Source of the DNA: Sphingobacteriaceae bacterium
GTDB taxonomy: Bacteria > Bacteroidota > Bacteroidia > Sphingobacteriales > Sphingobacteriaceae
Reading direction: 5' to 3'
DNA: 64,000 nucleotides
Assembly: GCA_903642215.1 (NCBI GenBank)
Contig: CAHJWG010000002.1
Location: 281,720 to 345,719, forward strand
Positions 1-8,315 of this stretch are shown piece after piece (position 1 is the stretch's first letter; the number at the start of each line of letters is the position of its first letter). The notes beneath the pieces are model-generated. The model was not told the origin of the DNA, made no database searches, and worked only from the letters and a program-made list of their open reading frames with translations. The translations under genes and the position numbers were made by a program.

Positions 1-997
1 CATCTCCGCCGATGTGGATGTATTTCCCCGGGAATAAAGCCATTACTTCGGTTAACACATCTTCCAGAAAGCTAAAAGTATATTCTGTGGGGCAATAAAC
101 ATCATCAAAAACGCCCCAGGTTTCGGCTACTTTATAAACCTTTTTCGGGTTACAGCTCAGTTCCGGATAGGCCGCTAAAGCAGCCAGCGAGTGGCCGGGC
201 ATTTCAATTTCTGGGACAATCGTAATGTACCGGTCGGAAGCGTATTTAACAATTTCCTTGATTTCCTCCTGCGTATAAAAACCGCCGTACGGTGTTTGGT
301 CAAACTGCTGATCTGCCCGCCGGCGTGTATTTCCGATCAGCGTTTGTGCACGCTGACTACCGATTTCTGTTAATTTGGGATATTTTTTAATCTCTATCCG
401 CCAGCCCTGATCGTCTGTTAAATGCCAGTGAAAAGTGTTGATTTTATAAGCAGCCAGCAAATCAATATATTCTTTGATAAAAGAAGCAGGGAAAAAATGA
501 CGGGAAACATCCAAGTGCATACCGCGGTATTTAAAGCGCGGATGATCTTCAATTTCCAAACAATTTAAGGTTGAATTTCCCTGTAATTTGGCATCTTCCA
601 GCAACTGAATTAAGGATTGCACGCCGTAAAATAAACCTGCATCACGGCCAATAAGCTTAATTTGTGTTGGGGTGATTTTTAACTGATAACCTTCATCCGG
701 TAGGTTTTCTGCGCCGGAATTTGTTAAAATAATTAAAGAAGCGGCCGTATCATTTTTTAAATTCTGATTGCTGTTTGTAAAATTATTGAGGTAGGAAGAA
801 AGGAACGCAACCGAGCGGTCATCTTTTAAATCTGTTTGTACGATGCTTCTTTTATGCAGTAAAAATCGACCTGCATTTTGTTTAACGGCGTACGGAGCCG
901 GAATTAAACCAAAGTTTGGATCAGGATTTTGAGAAAAACTATACTCGGCAATTAACAGAAAAACAGATATAAAAATACAGAAATGCTTGAAAATCAT
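1..997 (-). CDS. Beta-N-acetylhexosaminidase, GH20 family (partial)
   Basis: N-terminal 332 codons of a secreted glycoside hydrolase family 20 enzyme that would remove terminal beta-linked GlcNAc/GalNAc from glycans. A signal peptide covers about residues 1-23 (MIFKHFCIFISVFLLIAEYS, then cleavage near FSQ). An N-terminal GH20b-like alpha/beta domain (about 25-150) is followed by the barrel, with YRGMHLDVSRHFF at about 158, FHWHLTDDQGWR at about 189, PEIEMPGHS at about 262 and IHIGGD at 327-332. The last D is the first of the catalytic Asp-Glu pair; the window edge cuts the gene right there. Start chosen at the ATG whose product has the signal peptide. A motif copy (843-854) lies inside and encodes HKRSI. 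Family assignment is secure; exact substrate is not visible. Confidence 0.93.
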   Translation of the reverse strand, partial: MIFKHFCIFISVFLLIAEYSFSQNPDPNFGLIPAPYAVKQNAGRFLLHKRSIVQTDLKDDRSVAFLSSYLNNFTNSNQNLKNDTAASLIILTNSGAENLPDEGYQLKITPTQIKLIGRDAGLFYGVQSLIQLLEDAKLQGNSTLNCLEIEDHPRFKYRGMHLDVSRHFFPASFIKEYIDLLAAYKINTFHWHLTDDQGWRIEIKKYPKLTEIGSQRAQTLIGNTRRRADQQFDQTPYGGFYTQEEIKEIVKYASDRYITIVPEIEMPGHSLAALAAYPELSCNPKKVYKVAETWGVFDDVYCPTEYTFSFLEDVLTEVMALFPGKYIHIGGD

Positions 998-1071
998 TCG
1001 TAAACAAAAAGTTGTAACACCAAAACTATAAAATAATCCGGCTTTATAAAATCTATGCGTTTAAACAATAG

Positions 1072-1671
1072 TTACCTAAATATAATCCCTACTTTTTTTG
1101 AAGATAAGTTTTCGAGCATCGGCTTAAAAATCAGCAAAGCATTTTGCCTGGTCTTTGCCAGCAACTGCATATCCGAAGCGTTTTTAAGCAAACGCTGTTC
1201 AGCAATTTTATAAATTCCTTCCACCAAATCTTTGGTATCGGTTGGAAACCAGGAACCCGAAACATCATACACTTTGGATTTTTGATGATCCAGTTTTACA
1301 TAGCAGATTTCCGGCTGCGGCAGGTAAACGGTTACCGAATCTTCTCCAACCTGCACAACATCTTTTTTTTGCACTTTTACCAAATCGATACAACCTGTTA
1401 CTTCGCCAACGGCCACAAATAAAATCCGTTTATCCGGTAAAATAGCGCGTACTTCTTTTTGCTCGATCACATCTTTCATTGAATATTTAACCAGTTCCAA
1501 TTTGCCCATCGATATAATTTTTTCGACCATTACATCTTCGTGAAACTCTTTCCGGGAACCAAATAATTTACCTTTTAGGAAGTAATAACCGCCGGCCATT
1601 ATGCCCAGCACAATAACTAAAAGTATTAAAAAGCGGATCAGGCTGCCACCTGCAGAACTACGGTTCGTCAT
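1072..1671 (-). CDS. DUF4230 domain membrane-anchored protein
   Basis: A 199-residue protein with one N-terminal transmembrane segment (about residues 11-28, IRFLILLVIVLGIMAGGYYF) and a soluble extracytoplasmic remainder that matches the DUF4230 family as I recognise it (GKLELVKYSMKDV, a VAVGEVTGCIDL strand, and a C-terminal helix with a conserved EQRLLKNA region). Function is not known for the family. It lies downstream of trxB on the same strand but is separated from it by a strong terminator, so it is probably only weakly co-expressed. Full length, no defects seen. Confidence 0.8.
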   Translation of the reverse strand: MTNRSSAGGSLIRFLILLVIVLGIMAGGYYFLKGKLFGSRKEFHEDVMVEKIISMGKLELVKYSMKDVIEQKEVRAILPDKRILFVAVGEVTGCIDLVKVQKKDVVQVGEDSVTVYLPQPEICYVKLDHQKSKVYDVSGSWFPTDTKDLVEGIYKIAEQRLLKNASDMQLLAKTRQNALLIFKPMLENLSSKKVGIIFR

Positions 1672-1686
1672 GATTTTTATGCGATA

Positions 1687-1722
1687 AAAAAAGCTTCTGC
1701 CAAAAACGGCCAGAAGCTTTGT
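1687..1722 (-). terminator. Rho-independent terminator of trxB
   Basis: On the minus strand the sequence reads AAGCTTCTGGCC, a T-rich loop, GGCAGAAGCTT, then a run of T. The nine-base arms 1691-1699 and 1711-1719 are perfectly complementary. It begins about 20 bases past the trxB stop. Confidence 0.85.
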
Positions 1723-1741
1723 TAAATTTCAGCAAACCGTT

Positions 1742-2701
1742 TTAATTCGCTGCAACAACACTTTCTTTAGCAGCTAAATAACGTTCTGCTTCCAACGCTG
1801 CCATACAACCTGTTCCGGCTGCAGTAATTGCCTGGCGAAAAATCTTATCCTGCGCATCGCCGCAGGCAAAAACACCTTCCACGTTGGTTTCGGTAGAACC
1901 CGATTTGGTGATGATGTAACCGATTTCGTCTGTTTCAATATATTCTTTAAAAATATCTGTGTTTGGATGATGGCCGATGGCAACAAAAAACCCGGTTACA
2001 TCCAATAAACGCTCTTCAGAAGTTAAGTTATTTTTGATGCGAACACCGGTTACGCTTTGTCCGTCGCCAACAATTTCCTGCGTTTCAGAACTATAAAAAA
2101 TTTCAATATTAGGTGTATTTTGTACACGGCTAACCATTGCTTTGGAGGCACGAAACTCTTCCCGGCGAACGATCATATAAACTTTACGGCATAATTTTGC
2201 CAGATAAGTAGCTTCTTCGGCAGCGGTATCGCCTGCCCCAACAATCGCCACATCCTGATTTTTGAAGAAAAAACCATCACAAACCGCGCAGGCAGAAACA
2301 CCAAAACCATTGTACTTCTGTTCGGATTCCAAACCCAGCCATTTTGCTGATGCACCTGTAGAAATAATTACGGTATCTGCTAAAATCGTTTTTACCTCAT
2401 CCACAACCACTTTATGCGGCGTACCCGACAAATCTACCGAACTGATGTAACCAAACCTGATATCCGTACCAAAACGTTCGGCCTGTTTTTGAAAATGCTC
2501 CATCATTTCCGGCCCTTGGATTCCATCCGGATAACCCGGGAAATTTTCCACTTCCGTAGTTTGCGTTAACTGGCCGCCGGCCAGCATTCCGGTATATAAA
2601 ACCGGTTTTAAATCAGCACGGGCAGCATAAATAGCAGCAGTATAACCGGCAGGGCCGGAACCGATAATCAGGCATTGTACGTGTTCAATATCTTGGGACA
2701 T
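1742..2701 (-). CDS. trxB: Thioredoxin-disulfide reductase
   Basis: FAD/NADPH-dependent reductase of thioredoxin, about 319 residues, the normal length. FAD-binding GSGPAGYTAAIYAAR lies near the N-terminus, the redox-active CAVC is followed by DGFFF, the NADPH-binding GAGDTAAEEA follows, and the C-terminal FACGDAQD motif closes the FAD site. The frame is open upstream to 2758, but the extra 19 residues are not family-like, so I start at MSQDIEHVQCLIIGSGPAG (2701). The gene is monocistronic: a terminator follows and a motif copy (2787-2798) lies upstream. Confidence 0.96.
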   Translation of the reverse strand: MSQDIEHVQCLIIGSGPAGYTAAIYAARADLKPVLYTGMLAGGQLTQTTEVENFPGYPDGIQGPEMMEHFQKQAERFGTDIRFGYISSVDLSGTPHKVVVDEVKTILADTVIISTGASAKWLGLESEQKYNGFGVSACAVCDGFFFKNQDVAIVGAGDTAAEEATYLAKLCRKVYMIVRREEFRASKAMVSRVQNTPNIEIFYSSETQEIVGDGQSVTGVRIKNNLTSEERLLDVTGFFVAIGHHPNTDIFKEYIETDEIGYIITKSGSTETNVEGVFACGDAQDKIFRQAITAAGTGCMAALEAERYLAAKESVVAAN

Positions 2702-2786
2702 GTGTTTTACGATTTTATGCAAAAATACAATTTCGATTGCACAATCGGTTAAAGGCAAATGTCAAACTAAGCTAATTTTAAGGTGG

Positions 2787-2798
2787 TAAAAGAAGTAT
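2787..2798 (-). repeat. Dispersed motif copy (A form)
   Basis: Minus strand reads ATACTTCTTTTACC. It lies 37 bases past the end of the broken antitoxin-like gene and upstream of trxB. The rest of 2702-2834 shows nothing else I can name. Confidence 0.7.
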
Positions 2799-2834
2799 GA
2801 GGGAACGATTGGGAAGGCGGATACAGCTGTATAA

Positions 2835-3038
2835 TTATGCATCTACATTTTTTCTACTTCTCAAGTAATCAGAAAAAGAATTGCGCTCACCATCTTCTTT
2901 TTTTGCTTCATCATAAAGGCGGACATCTTCTGAATCTTACAATTCTTCTAACAAATTATTAAACTCCTGAATTGGAATGACAACAGAAATTTTTTCGCCG
3001 GATTGATCTGTAATATATTGCGGATGTATGTTGAGCAT
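2835..3038 (-). pseudogene. Antitoxin-like small gene broken by an in-frame TAA
   Basis: Reading from ATG at 3038, the frame gives MLNIHPQYITDQSGEKISVV, continues to NNLLEEL, meets TAA at 2937-2939, then resumes in the same frame with DSEDVRLYDEAKKEDGERNS and ends at TAA 2835-2837. Without the internal stop it would be a 67-residue protein with the layout of Phd/RelB-type antitoxins (N-terminal DNA-binding strand 'SVVIPIQEFNNLLEELED', acidic tail). A single GAA-to-TAA change explains the break. No toxin gene lies directly beside it. It could instead be two tiny ORFs, a recoded gene, or a sequencing error. Confidence 0.55.
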
Positions 3039-3124
3039 AATTAATTTTTATTCAGGATGGAATTAAACAAATATTAGTTCTATAAATTTAGAAATTAATG
3101 CTTGTGAATAAAAGACAACCTTTT

Positions 3125-3616
3125 TTATTTCGCAGCTTCAACCTTTTCCCACTTCACATAATCCTTTTGCTTTTTATTATTGGTGATTGGCCCTTCCATC
3201 CAATTGTAATCATCGTGGAGTTTTAACTTGTAATAAACATAGAACTTACCTTTTGGGTAGGATTTGTTTTGTTTTCTAAAAGTTAATTCTTGCCCGTCAA
3301 ATAAAACTTGGTCTATGGCAAACTTCTTTTTAGCCGGACAAGTAAGCTCCAAATTTCCGTTAGCTACAAGTTTAATTTGGTAAACATCAGCAGAATTAAC
3401 ATTGGTTTGCATGCCAATTCCCCAATGTTCTTTCCAATTGCCAATCAGTTGTTGTTTCGTATCAGCTTTACTTGTTACCGGTTTATTTTCTTTAATTGTA
3501 ATGGTATCATTTTTTACAATTGTATCTCTTTCTATTATTTTATTTTCCTTTTGATTTTTATTATTGGTACAGGAAAATATTAGGAGAAGTAATAATAAGA
3601 AATATATTTTTTTCAC
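3125..3616 (-). CDS. Small lipoprotein of unknown function
   Basis: About 163 residues. I place the start at GTG 3616, which gives a typical lipoprotein signal: KKIYFLLLLLLIFSC, with lipidated Cys at about residue 17 followed by a Lys/Asn/Asp-rich linker. The frame is open further upstream to 3790, but that part overlaps the neighbouring gene and is not signal-like. The mature domain (about 60-163) has GNWKEHWGIGMQ, YQIKLVANGNLELTCP and repeated short strands, suggesting a small beta-sandwich or lipocalin-like fold. I do not recognise a named family. AT-rich, like the two genes upstream. Confidence 0.6.
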   Translation of the reverse strand: MKKIYFLLLLLLIFSCTNNKNQKENKIIERDTIVKNDTITIKENKPVTSKADTKQQLIGNWKEHWGIGMQTNVNSADVYQIKLVANGNLELTCPAKKKFAIDQVLFDGQELTFRKQNKSYPKGKFYVYYKLKLHDDYNWMEGPITNNKKQKDYVKWEKVEAAK

Positions 3617-3722
3617 TTTTTTAATATTAAATGTAGTCTTAATAAAGTTTGAGATTATTGCGATTTCTAAGCTTCTGTTAACCAGTATTTGTATTTGATT
3701 TTTCCAATTAAAGATCTCAAAT

Positions 3723-4058
3723 CTATTCATACCGATCCTTCTTGGATTGAATAATTCGGATAACATCGTCATGCAGTTGTCCATCAACAATATCTTTCAA
3801 ATGCAATTGCTTATCTACATATTGGACATGTAATCTCCAGCCGGAAATTTTATCAATATCAGCCCTGTAAATGGTTTGTTTTACACCAATTACTTTATGT
3901 AATCTGGTTTTAGGAAATTGACGTGTTTTGTGTGCATTGTTGTCTTCCAATTCTGCCAAAGCTTCCAGAAACTTGATTTTTAAATCAATTAAAGGAAGGA
4001 TTTTATTGGCTTCATAAATAACACCATAAGCATCTAACAGAACTTTTATTTCTGCCAT
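3723..4058 (-). CDS. Conserved hypothetical protein, partner of RelE-like gene
   Basis: A 111-residue soluble protein. An N-terminal helical half (MAEIKVLLDAYGVIYEANKI, DLKIKFLEALAELED) is followed by a basic stretch (KTRQFPKTRLHKVIGVKQTI) and a C-terminal part with RLHVQYVDKQLHLKDIVDGQ and KKDRYE. I do not recognise the family. It begins five bases after the upstream RelE-like gene on the same strand, so the two are very probably one transcript. Position and basic character fit the second component of a toxin-antitoxin-like pair, but that is inference. Confidence 0.6.
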   Translation of the reverse strand: MAEIKVLLDAYGVIYEANKILPLIDLKIKFLEALAELEDNNAHKTRQFPKTRLHKVIGVKQTIYRADIDKISGWRLHVQYVDKQLHLKDIVDGQLHDDVIRIIQSKKDRYE

Positions 4059-4063
4059 AATAA

Positions 4064-4426
4064 TTACAAAATGCCAATCTTTGAATAGATTGCTTCGCCA
4101 ACTTCTTTGTAAACATTTTCTGCTTGGTCTCTATTTACTAATCGGAAAAGTGTAAGCGAAATTTTATCGAATATGGGATCTTCATCCACAGCAGCAATCA
4201 TTCTGTTGTCTTGATCAACTTTTATAAGGAACAAAGAACTGTCCAGTCCGCCTTTTAAATTAAAAATATACGGAACAGAAGAATTTTCTTTAAAAGCAGT
4301 TTTACCGTTTAATAGAGATTGAGAAACAAAATTAATTTGCTTCCCTATCATTTCTCTTTGTTCGGAAGAAAAAACAGACATATCCTTATCGAAGGATTTT
4401 GTAATGTCGAACTCTAATTTCATCAT
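4064..4426 (-). CDS. RelE/ParE-like small protein
   Basis: A 120-residue protein beginning MMKLEFDITKSFDKDMSVFS, with NLKGGLDSSLFLIKVDQDNR, a 'DEDPIFDKISLTLFRLV' strand pair and a C-terminal helix. The order (helical N-terminus, then antiparallel strands with a central 'D-R-hydrophobic-AAVDEDPIF' segment) resembles RelE/ParE-superfamily toxins, though the usual C-terminal basic catalytic residues are not obvious. It is followed within five bases by the 3723-4058 gene. No classical antitoxin precedes it. A role as toxin or former toxin is plausible, not shown. Confidence 0.5.
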   Translation of the reverse strand: MMKLEFDITKSFDKDMSVFSSEQREMIGKQINFVSQSLLNGKTAFKENSSVPYIFNLKGGLDSSLFLIKVDQDNRMIAAVDEDPIFDKISLTLFRLVNRDQAENVYKEVGEAIYSKIGIL

Positions 4427-4524
4427 ATAAAAATACGATTATTTCGGTAATTAGTTGATAAAATTAAGCTCAATGTTTTAAATAAAATCGAGCCCAATTT
4501 TTATCCGGTAAAAACAGCATCCAA

Positions 4525-4944
4525 CTACACCGAAAAACTTTCCACTGCCAACCGGTAACTATCCAAACCAAAACCTAAAATCACACCTTTGCAATTGGCG
4601 GATAAAAAAGAATGATGCCGAAAAGTTTCGCGTTGATGTACGTTGGAAATATGGACTTCCACAACCGGCGTTGTAACCGCTGCAATGGCATCGGCAATGG
4701 CTATGGAAGTATGCGTATAACCGCCCGCATTCAATACAATTCCATCAAATTCAAAACCAACTTCCTGGATTTTATCAATCAGTTCGCCTTCTTTGTTGCT
4801 TTGAAAATAACTGAATTCTATTTGCGGAAAACGCGCCTGCAATCCCGAAAAATAACCGGTAAAAGAAGCATTGCCATAAACTGAAGGCTCGCGTACACCC
4901 AGCAGGTTTAAATTTGGTCCGTTGATAATTTGTATCTTCATCAC
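4525..4944 (-). CDS. aroQ: 3-dehydroquinate dehydratase, type II
   Basis: Catalyses dehydration of 3-dehydroquinate to 3-dehydroshikimate in the shikimate pathway; type II enzymes are dodecamers of about 140 residues, matching the 139 here. Visible signatures are IINGPNLNLLGVREPSVYG at the N-terminus (catalytic Tyr in the flexible loop), NAGGYTHTSIAIADAI in the centre and VHISNVHQRETFRHHSF with the catalytic His. The first Met is doubled (MMKIQII); the second is the more usual start. Divergent from xerD with only 29 bases between them, so the two share a promoter region. Confidence 0.95.
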   Translation of the reverse strand: MMKIQIINGPNLNLLGVREPSVYGNASFTGYFSGLQARFPQIEFSYFQSNKEGELIDKIQEVGFEFDGIVLNAGGYTHTSIAIADAIAAVTTPVVEVHISNVHQRETFRHHSFLSANCKGVILGFGLDSYRLAVESFSV

Positions 4945-4973
4945 TCAAACATAAATATAATCTGTAAATAATT

Positions 4974-5873
4974 TTGGACTGGCTTTCTACAATCAACGGT
5001 TTTCGCTCCTATTTAAAGCTGGAAAAGTTTTTGTCGCCCAATTCTGTGGAGGCATATTTGCAGGATATGGACAAATTACAGCAGTTTTCCGCTTCATTAA
5101 TTCCGCAGCGCAAACCCGAAACCGTTTCTACACAAGATTTAAAAGCCTTTATCCAATGGGTTAACGAACTGGGAATGACACCGGCTTCGCAAGCCCGGAT
5201 TCTATCAGGCATCAAAGCTTTTTACAAATTTATGCTGATGGAAAACCTGCTTTCCCACAATCCATCGGAACAAATTGAAGCACCAAGATTAACGCGGAAA
5301 CTCCCCGATACGTTAAATATTTTAGAGATTGATGCTTTGATTGCTGCCATCGATCTATCCAAACCCGATGGCTTTCGCAATAAAACCATGCTGGAAGTGC
5401 TGTACAGTTGCGGTTTGCGGGTAACGGAATTGATTACTTTGAAAATATCTAACTTGTATTTGGAAGATGATTTTATCAAGATTCTTGGGAAAGGAAACAA
5501 GGAACGTTTGGTGCCAATTGGCGAACAAGCCAGCAAACTATTAAAGATTTACTTGGAACAAATCCGCGTGCATCTCAACATTAAAAAAGGACAGGAAGAT
5601 TATGTTTTTTTGAGTAAGCGCGGCACCTTGCTTTCCCGTGTAATGGTTTTTATGATTATTAAAAGCCTTGCCGAAAAAACAGGCCTTAAAAAGAGCATCA
5701 GTCCGCATACTTTCCGCCATTCTTTTGCCACACATTTGATTGAAGGCGGTGCGGATTTACGCGCCGTACAAGAAATGCTGGGCCATGAAAGCATCACTAC
5801 AACAGAAATTTATACACACTTGGACCGGGAATATTTACGGGAAACTATTATCCAATATCATCCGCGGAGCTAA
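4974..5873 (+). CDS. xerD: Tyrosine recombinase, XerD type
   Basis: 299 residues, full length for XerC/D. The N-terminal SAM-like core-binding domain (residues about 5-90, FRSYLKLEKFLSPNSVEAYL) is followed by the catalytic domain with Arg in SCGLRVTEL, Lys in GKGNKERLVP, the HTFRHSFATH box, a GH at EMLGHESI and the nucleophilic Tyr in TTEIYTHLD. The start is TTG (4974); no ATG gives a complete N-terminal domain. It probably resolves chromosome dimers at dif together with the FtsK encoded at 9971. Alternative: another housekeeping Xer paralogue. Confidence 0.92.
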   Translation: MDWLSTINGFRSYLKLEKFLSPNSVEAYLQDMDKLQQFSASLIPQRKPETVSTQDLKAFIQWVNELGMTPASQARILSGIKAFYKFMLMENLLSHNPSEQIEAPRLTRKLPDTLNILEIDALIAAIDLSKPDGFRNKTMLEVLYSCGLRVTELITLKISNLYLEDDFIKILGKGNKERLVPIGEQASKLLKIYLEQIRVHLNIKKGQEDYVFLSKRGTLLSRVMVFMIIKSLAEKTGLKKSISPHTFRHSFATHLIEGGADLRAVQEMLGHESITTTEIYTHLDREYLRETIIQYHPRS

Positions 5874-5916
5874 AAAATTTTTCACAATTAATCTTGATAA
5901 AACGAATATTATACTG

Positions 5917-6993
5917 ATGAACCCTAACCCCGAAATCATAAAAACAAAGCAGCATTTTACGGTTCTCGACGGATTAAGAGGTATTGCCGCGCTTGCAGTC
6001 GTGCTTTTTCATTTCATGGAAATGGCTATAGCCGATTATAGTAAAAACTTTGTCGGCCATGGTTTTTTAGCGGTAGATTTCTTTTTTTGTTTATCAGGAT
6101 TTGTAATCGGTTACGCTTATGATGACCGAATTAAAAAAATCGGCCTGATCGAATTTTTTAAATCCAGGATCATCCGGCTGCATCCGTTGGTAATTTTAGG
6201 TTCAGTATTGGGTTTGTTAACTTTTTTATTTGATCCGTTTGGCGGCCAGGCACAACTGTATAAAACCGGTAGAATTATACTCATTTTTATCAGTTCTGTT
6301 TTCCTGATTCCGTTTCCAACAATGCCGGAACGTGCATATAATTTGTTCAGCTTTAATGCACCTTCATGGTCTTTATTTTGGGAATATATAGCCAATGTTT
6401 TTTACGCTTTTTTTCTATCTAAAATCAATCAAAGATGGTTGTTTTTGCTGATCATAATTTCTGCTTCGGCACTTTTTCTGGTTGATTATCAGGCAGAAAA
6501 CTTAATGGGCGGCTGGGGAAAAGATACTTTTTGGCATGGTTGCGCCCGTATCGGTTACTCGTTTTCGGCCGGATTGTTTATTTATCGTTCTAATTGGATC
6601 ATAAAAAATAAACTCGGTTTCGTCGGCTTGTCGATACTATTGATACCGGTTTTTATAATGCCTTATTTAAAATGGAACTGGCTGGCCGAACTACTGGTTG
6701 TATTATTTTACTTCCCATTAATTATCGCTTTGGGTGCCGGAACAACTGTAAAAGCAGGTTTAAAAAAAATATGCACGTTCTCCGGCAATATATCTTATCC
6801 TTTATACATGACGCATTACGCCGTAATCTGGATGTTTTCAAATTATTACAATGCCTACAAGCCCGGCACAAGTCAACTATTTTATATTATTACCGGCAGT
6901 ATAATCCTTTTAGTTGGCTTTGCTTATCTGGTAATGGTATTTTACGATATGCCGGTTAGAAAATATTTGAGTGCGAAAAGGAATAAAATTTAA
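5917..6993 (+). CDS. Acyltransferase 3 family membrane protein (OafA-like)
   Basis: A 358-residue polytopic inner-membrane acyltransferase of the Acyl_transf_3 family, which O-acylates sugars of surface polysaccharides or related molecules. The N-terminal LDGLRGIAALAVVLFHF carries the conserved Arg-Gly and the catalytic His, followed by FLAVDFFFCLSGFVIGYAY, and IIRLHP; about ten hydrophobic segments follow. An open frame extends to 5740 inside xerD, but the family signature starts directly after Met at 5917. It lies 43 bases after xerD and may be read through from it. Acceptor substrate is not visible. Confidence 0.87.
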   Translation: MNPNPEIIKTKQHFTVLDGLRGIAALAVVLFHFMEMAIADYSKNFVGHGFLAVDFFFCLSGFVIGYAYDDRIKKIGLIEFFKSRIIRLHPLVILGSVLGLLTFLFDPFGGQAQLYKTGRIILIFISSVFLIPFPTMPERAYNLFSFNAPSWSLFWEYIANVFYAFFLSKINQRWLFLLIIISASALFLVDYQAENLMGGWGKDTFWHGCARIGYSFSAGLFIYRSNWIIKNKLGFVGLSILLIPVFIMPYLKWNWLAELLVVLFYFPLIIALGAGTTVKAGLKKICTFSGNISYPLYMTHYAVIWMFSNYYNAYKPGTSQLFYIITGSIILLVGFAYLVMVFYDMPVRKYLSAKRNKI

Positions 6994-7063
6994 TTTGAAA
7001 TAAAATCTGATATGGCATTTAGTTTTGGATATTCCCGCAAAAAATCTTAATCCAATTTTACTG

Positions 7064-7088
7064 ATGCTTCTTTTACCGGTATAAAAAC
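7064..7088 (+). repeat. Dispersed motif copy (G form), full length
   Basis: ATGCTTCTTTTACCGG followed by TATAAAAAC. It sits in the 165-base gap between the convergent acyltransferase and EVE genes, and shows the extended form in which TTTTA and TAAAA form a small inverted repeat. Confidence 0.75.
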
Positions 7089-7158
7089 AGGAAATATTTT
7101 TGTGGAATTACCATTTGAAAATCTCACTTATTTTTGCGGAGAGATAAAAATAAATTTT

Positions 7159-7569
7159 TCAATCATCGTTTCCAAAGGCAACAATCCGGTCAAATTCTTC
7201 TGCTTTAAGTGTCATAACAGATAATCTTCCCTGCTTTACCAAACTGATATTTTCCAATTGTTTATCAGCTTTGATTTCGGCAAGTGTTACCGGTTTTTTA
7301 AAATCCTGTACCGGTTCCAGGTCAACCACAACCCAATTCGGGTTGGAAGTTGTCGGATCTTGGTAAAAGGACTTCACCACTTTTGCAATTCCAACCACTT
7401 CTTTGCCTTCGTTGCTGTGATAATATAAAACCAGATCACCTTTTTTCATTTCTTTCAGGTTATTGCGCGCCTGATAATTTCGAACGCCGTCCCACATCGT
7501 ATATTTATCTTCCTTAAATTTTTCCCAGCTATATTTATGCGGTTCTGATTTGACTAAAAAGTAGTTCAT
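7159..7569 (-). CDS. EVE domain-containing protein
   Basis: A 136-residue single-domain EVE (PUA-like fold) protein. The start MNYFLVKSEPHKYSW, the WDGVRNYQARNNLKEMKKGD segment, LVLYYHSNEGKEVVGIAKV and the DPT..NPNWVVVDLEPV strand are hallmark features. EVE domains are PUA-related and are thought to bind modified bases in nucleic acids; stand-alone versions like this are common in bacteria and uncharacterised in most. No partner nuclease is nearby, so no defence role can be claimed. Confidence 0.92.
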   Translation of the reverse strand: MNYFLVKSEPHKYSWEKFKEDKYTMWDGVRNYQARNNLKEMKKGDLVLYYHSNEGKEVVGIAKVVKSFYQDPTTSNPNWVVVDLEPVQDFKKPVTLAEIKADKQLENISLVKQGRLSVMTLKAEEFDRIVAFGNDD

Positions 7570-7696
7570 TATTTTTTATTGAAAGCTGTTTTATCACTAT
7601 AAATCCGGGCTAAAGATAAATGCAAGTGTTTATATTTTACATTTGTAGCTGCCGATTTTTTGGCAAAATTGTTAATTCTTTTTTAAATTGATTCCG

Positions 7697-7708
7697 TAAA
7701 AGAAGTAT
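7697..7708 (-). repeat. Dispersed motif copy (A form)
   Basis: Minus strand reads ATACTTCTTTTACGG. It lies in the divergent gap between the EVE gene and the secreted protein at 7760. Confidence 0.7.
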
Positions 7709-7759
7709 CAAATAAAAAACTAAAAAAATTTCTGCTGCAATAAAAGAGGTTGATATTTC

Positions 7760-8227
7760 ATGAAAAAAACACTACTGCTCATCATTTTATCTATTTTAAA
7801 TTCAGCTGTAATTTATGCGCAGTATGATCAGGAAAAAGCGCAACAATTAGTCAAAAACTACCTGAATCGTAAAAGTCTCAAAGTCAAAAGCACAAGCTTT
7901 AGTTCAATCCAGGTTTTAAGAAGTTCATTTTCAAATACGAAACAATATAAAAATTACCAGGATAAAATTGACAGTTTGAAACTTGCCGGCAGAAGAATTG
8001 ATGCGCGGATTGCTAAAATGAAAACTACTGCCGAATTGAACCAGGCAAAAAAAGACAGTAACCGGCTTTCGCACGAATTGGTGGCCACCAGCGATGAACT
8101 TATTGATTTTATGACGGCTTACAAGGGCAATCCTGTTGGCTGGCAAATTAAAGCCAATGTTTCAAAGCGAAGTAGAAAAACTTTTTATTTTAATCACGAA
8201 TTAATGCAGATTGATTCTGTGAGATAA
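7760..8227 (+). CDS. Secreted protein of unknown function
   Basis: 155 residues with a clear signal peptide (MKKTLLLIILSILNSAVIYA, cleavage before QYDQ). The mature part is mostly helical and charged, with QQLVKNYLNRKSLKVKSTSF, a probable coiled coil (YQDKIDSLKLAGRRIDARIAK onward) and TSDELIDFMTAYKGNPVGW near the C-terminus. The GNPVGWQIKANVS ending and KTFYFNHEL pattern resemble small periplasmic Bacteroidota proteins, but I cannot name a family. It is transcribed alone; motif copies lie both upstream (7697) and downstream (8259). Confidence 0.7.
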   Translation: MKKTLLLIILSILNSAVIYAQYDQEKAQQLVKNYLNRKSLKVKSTSFSSIQVLRSSFSNTKQYKNYQDKIDSLKLAGRRIDARIAKMKTTAELNQAKKDSNRLSHELVATSDELIDFMTAYKGNPVGWQIKANVSKRSRKTFYFNHELMQIDSVR

Positions 8228-8258
8228 ACATCAAATCCTAAAAAAGCTAACGAGACCG

Positions 8259-8280
8259 ATGCTTCTTTTACCGGCAAAAA
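8259..8280 (+). repeat. Dispersed motif copy (G form), type example
   Basis: GATGCTTCTTTTACCGGC followed by AAAAA, 31 bases past the stop of the secreted-protein gene and upstream of tRNA-Leu. All exact 12-base cores I found, with strand: 843+, 2787-, 7064+, 7697-, 8259+, 9256-, 12742+, 14343-, 14869-, 21197-, 23397-, 24709+, 24830-, 26205+, 30756-, 31704+, 31846-, 32933+, 33765-, 34394+, 39207-, 41192+, 44098+, 46180+, 49223-, 50454+, 55000+, 56454+, 58149+, 59227+, 59951+, 63459+ (leftmost base of each). Confidence 0.8.
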
Positions 8281-8315
8281 ATTAAAAAGCTAAACAACAA
8301 TTGACAAAACGTTTT

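Noticed and set aside
4974..5873. XerD-like recombinase as an integrase of a mobile island
   Set aside because: Length and motifs are those of the housekeeping enzyme; no attachment repeats, tRNA or phage genes are beside it.
7159..7569. EVE protein as part of a restriction or defence system
   Set aside because: It stands alone among unrelated genes, with no nuclease or methyltransferase partner.
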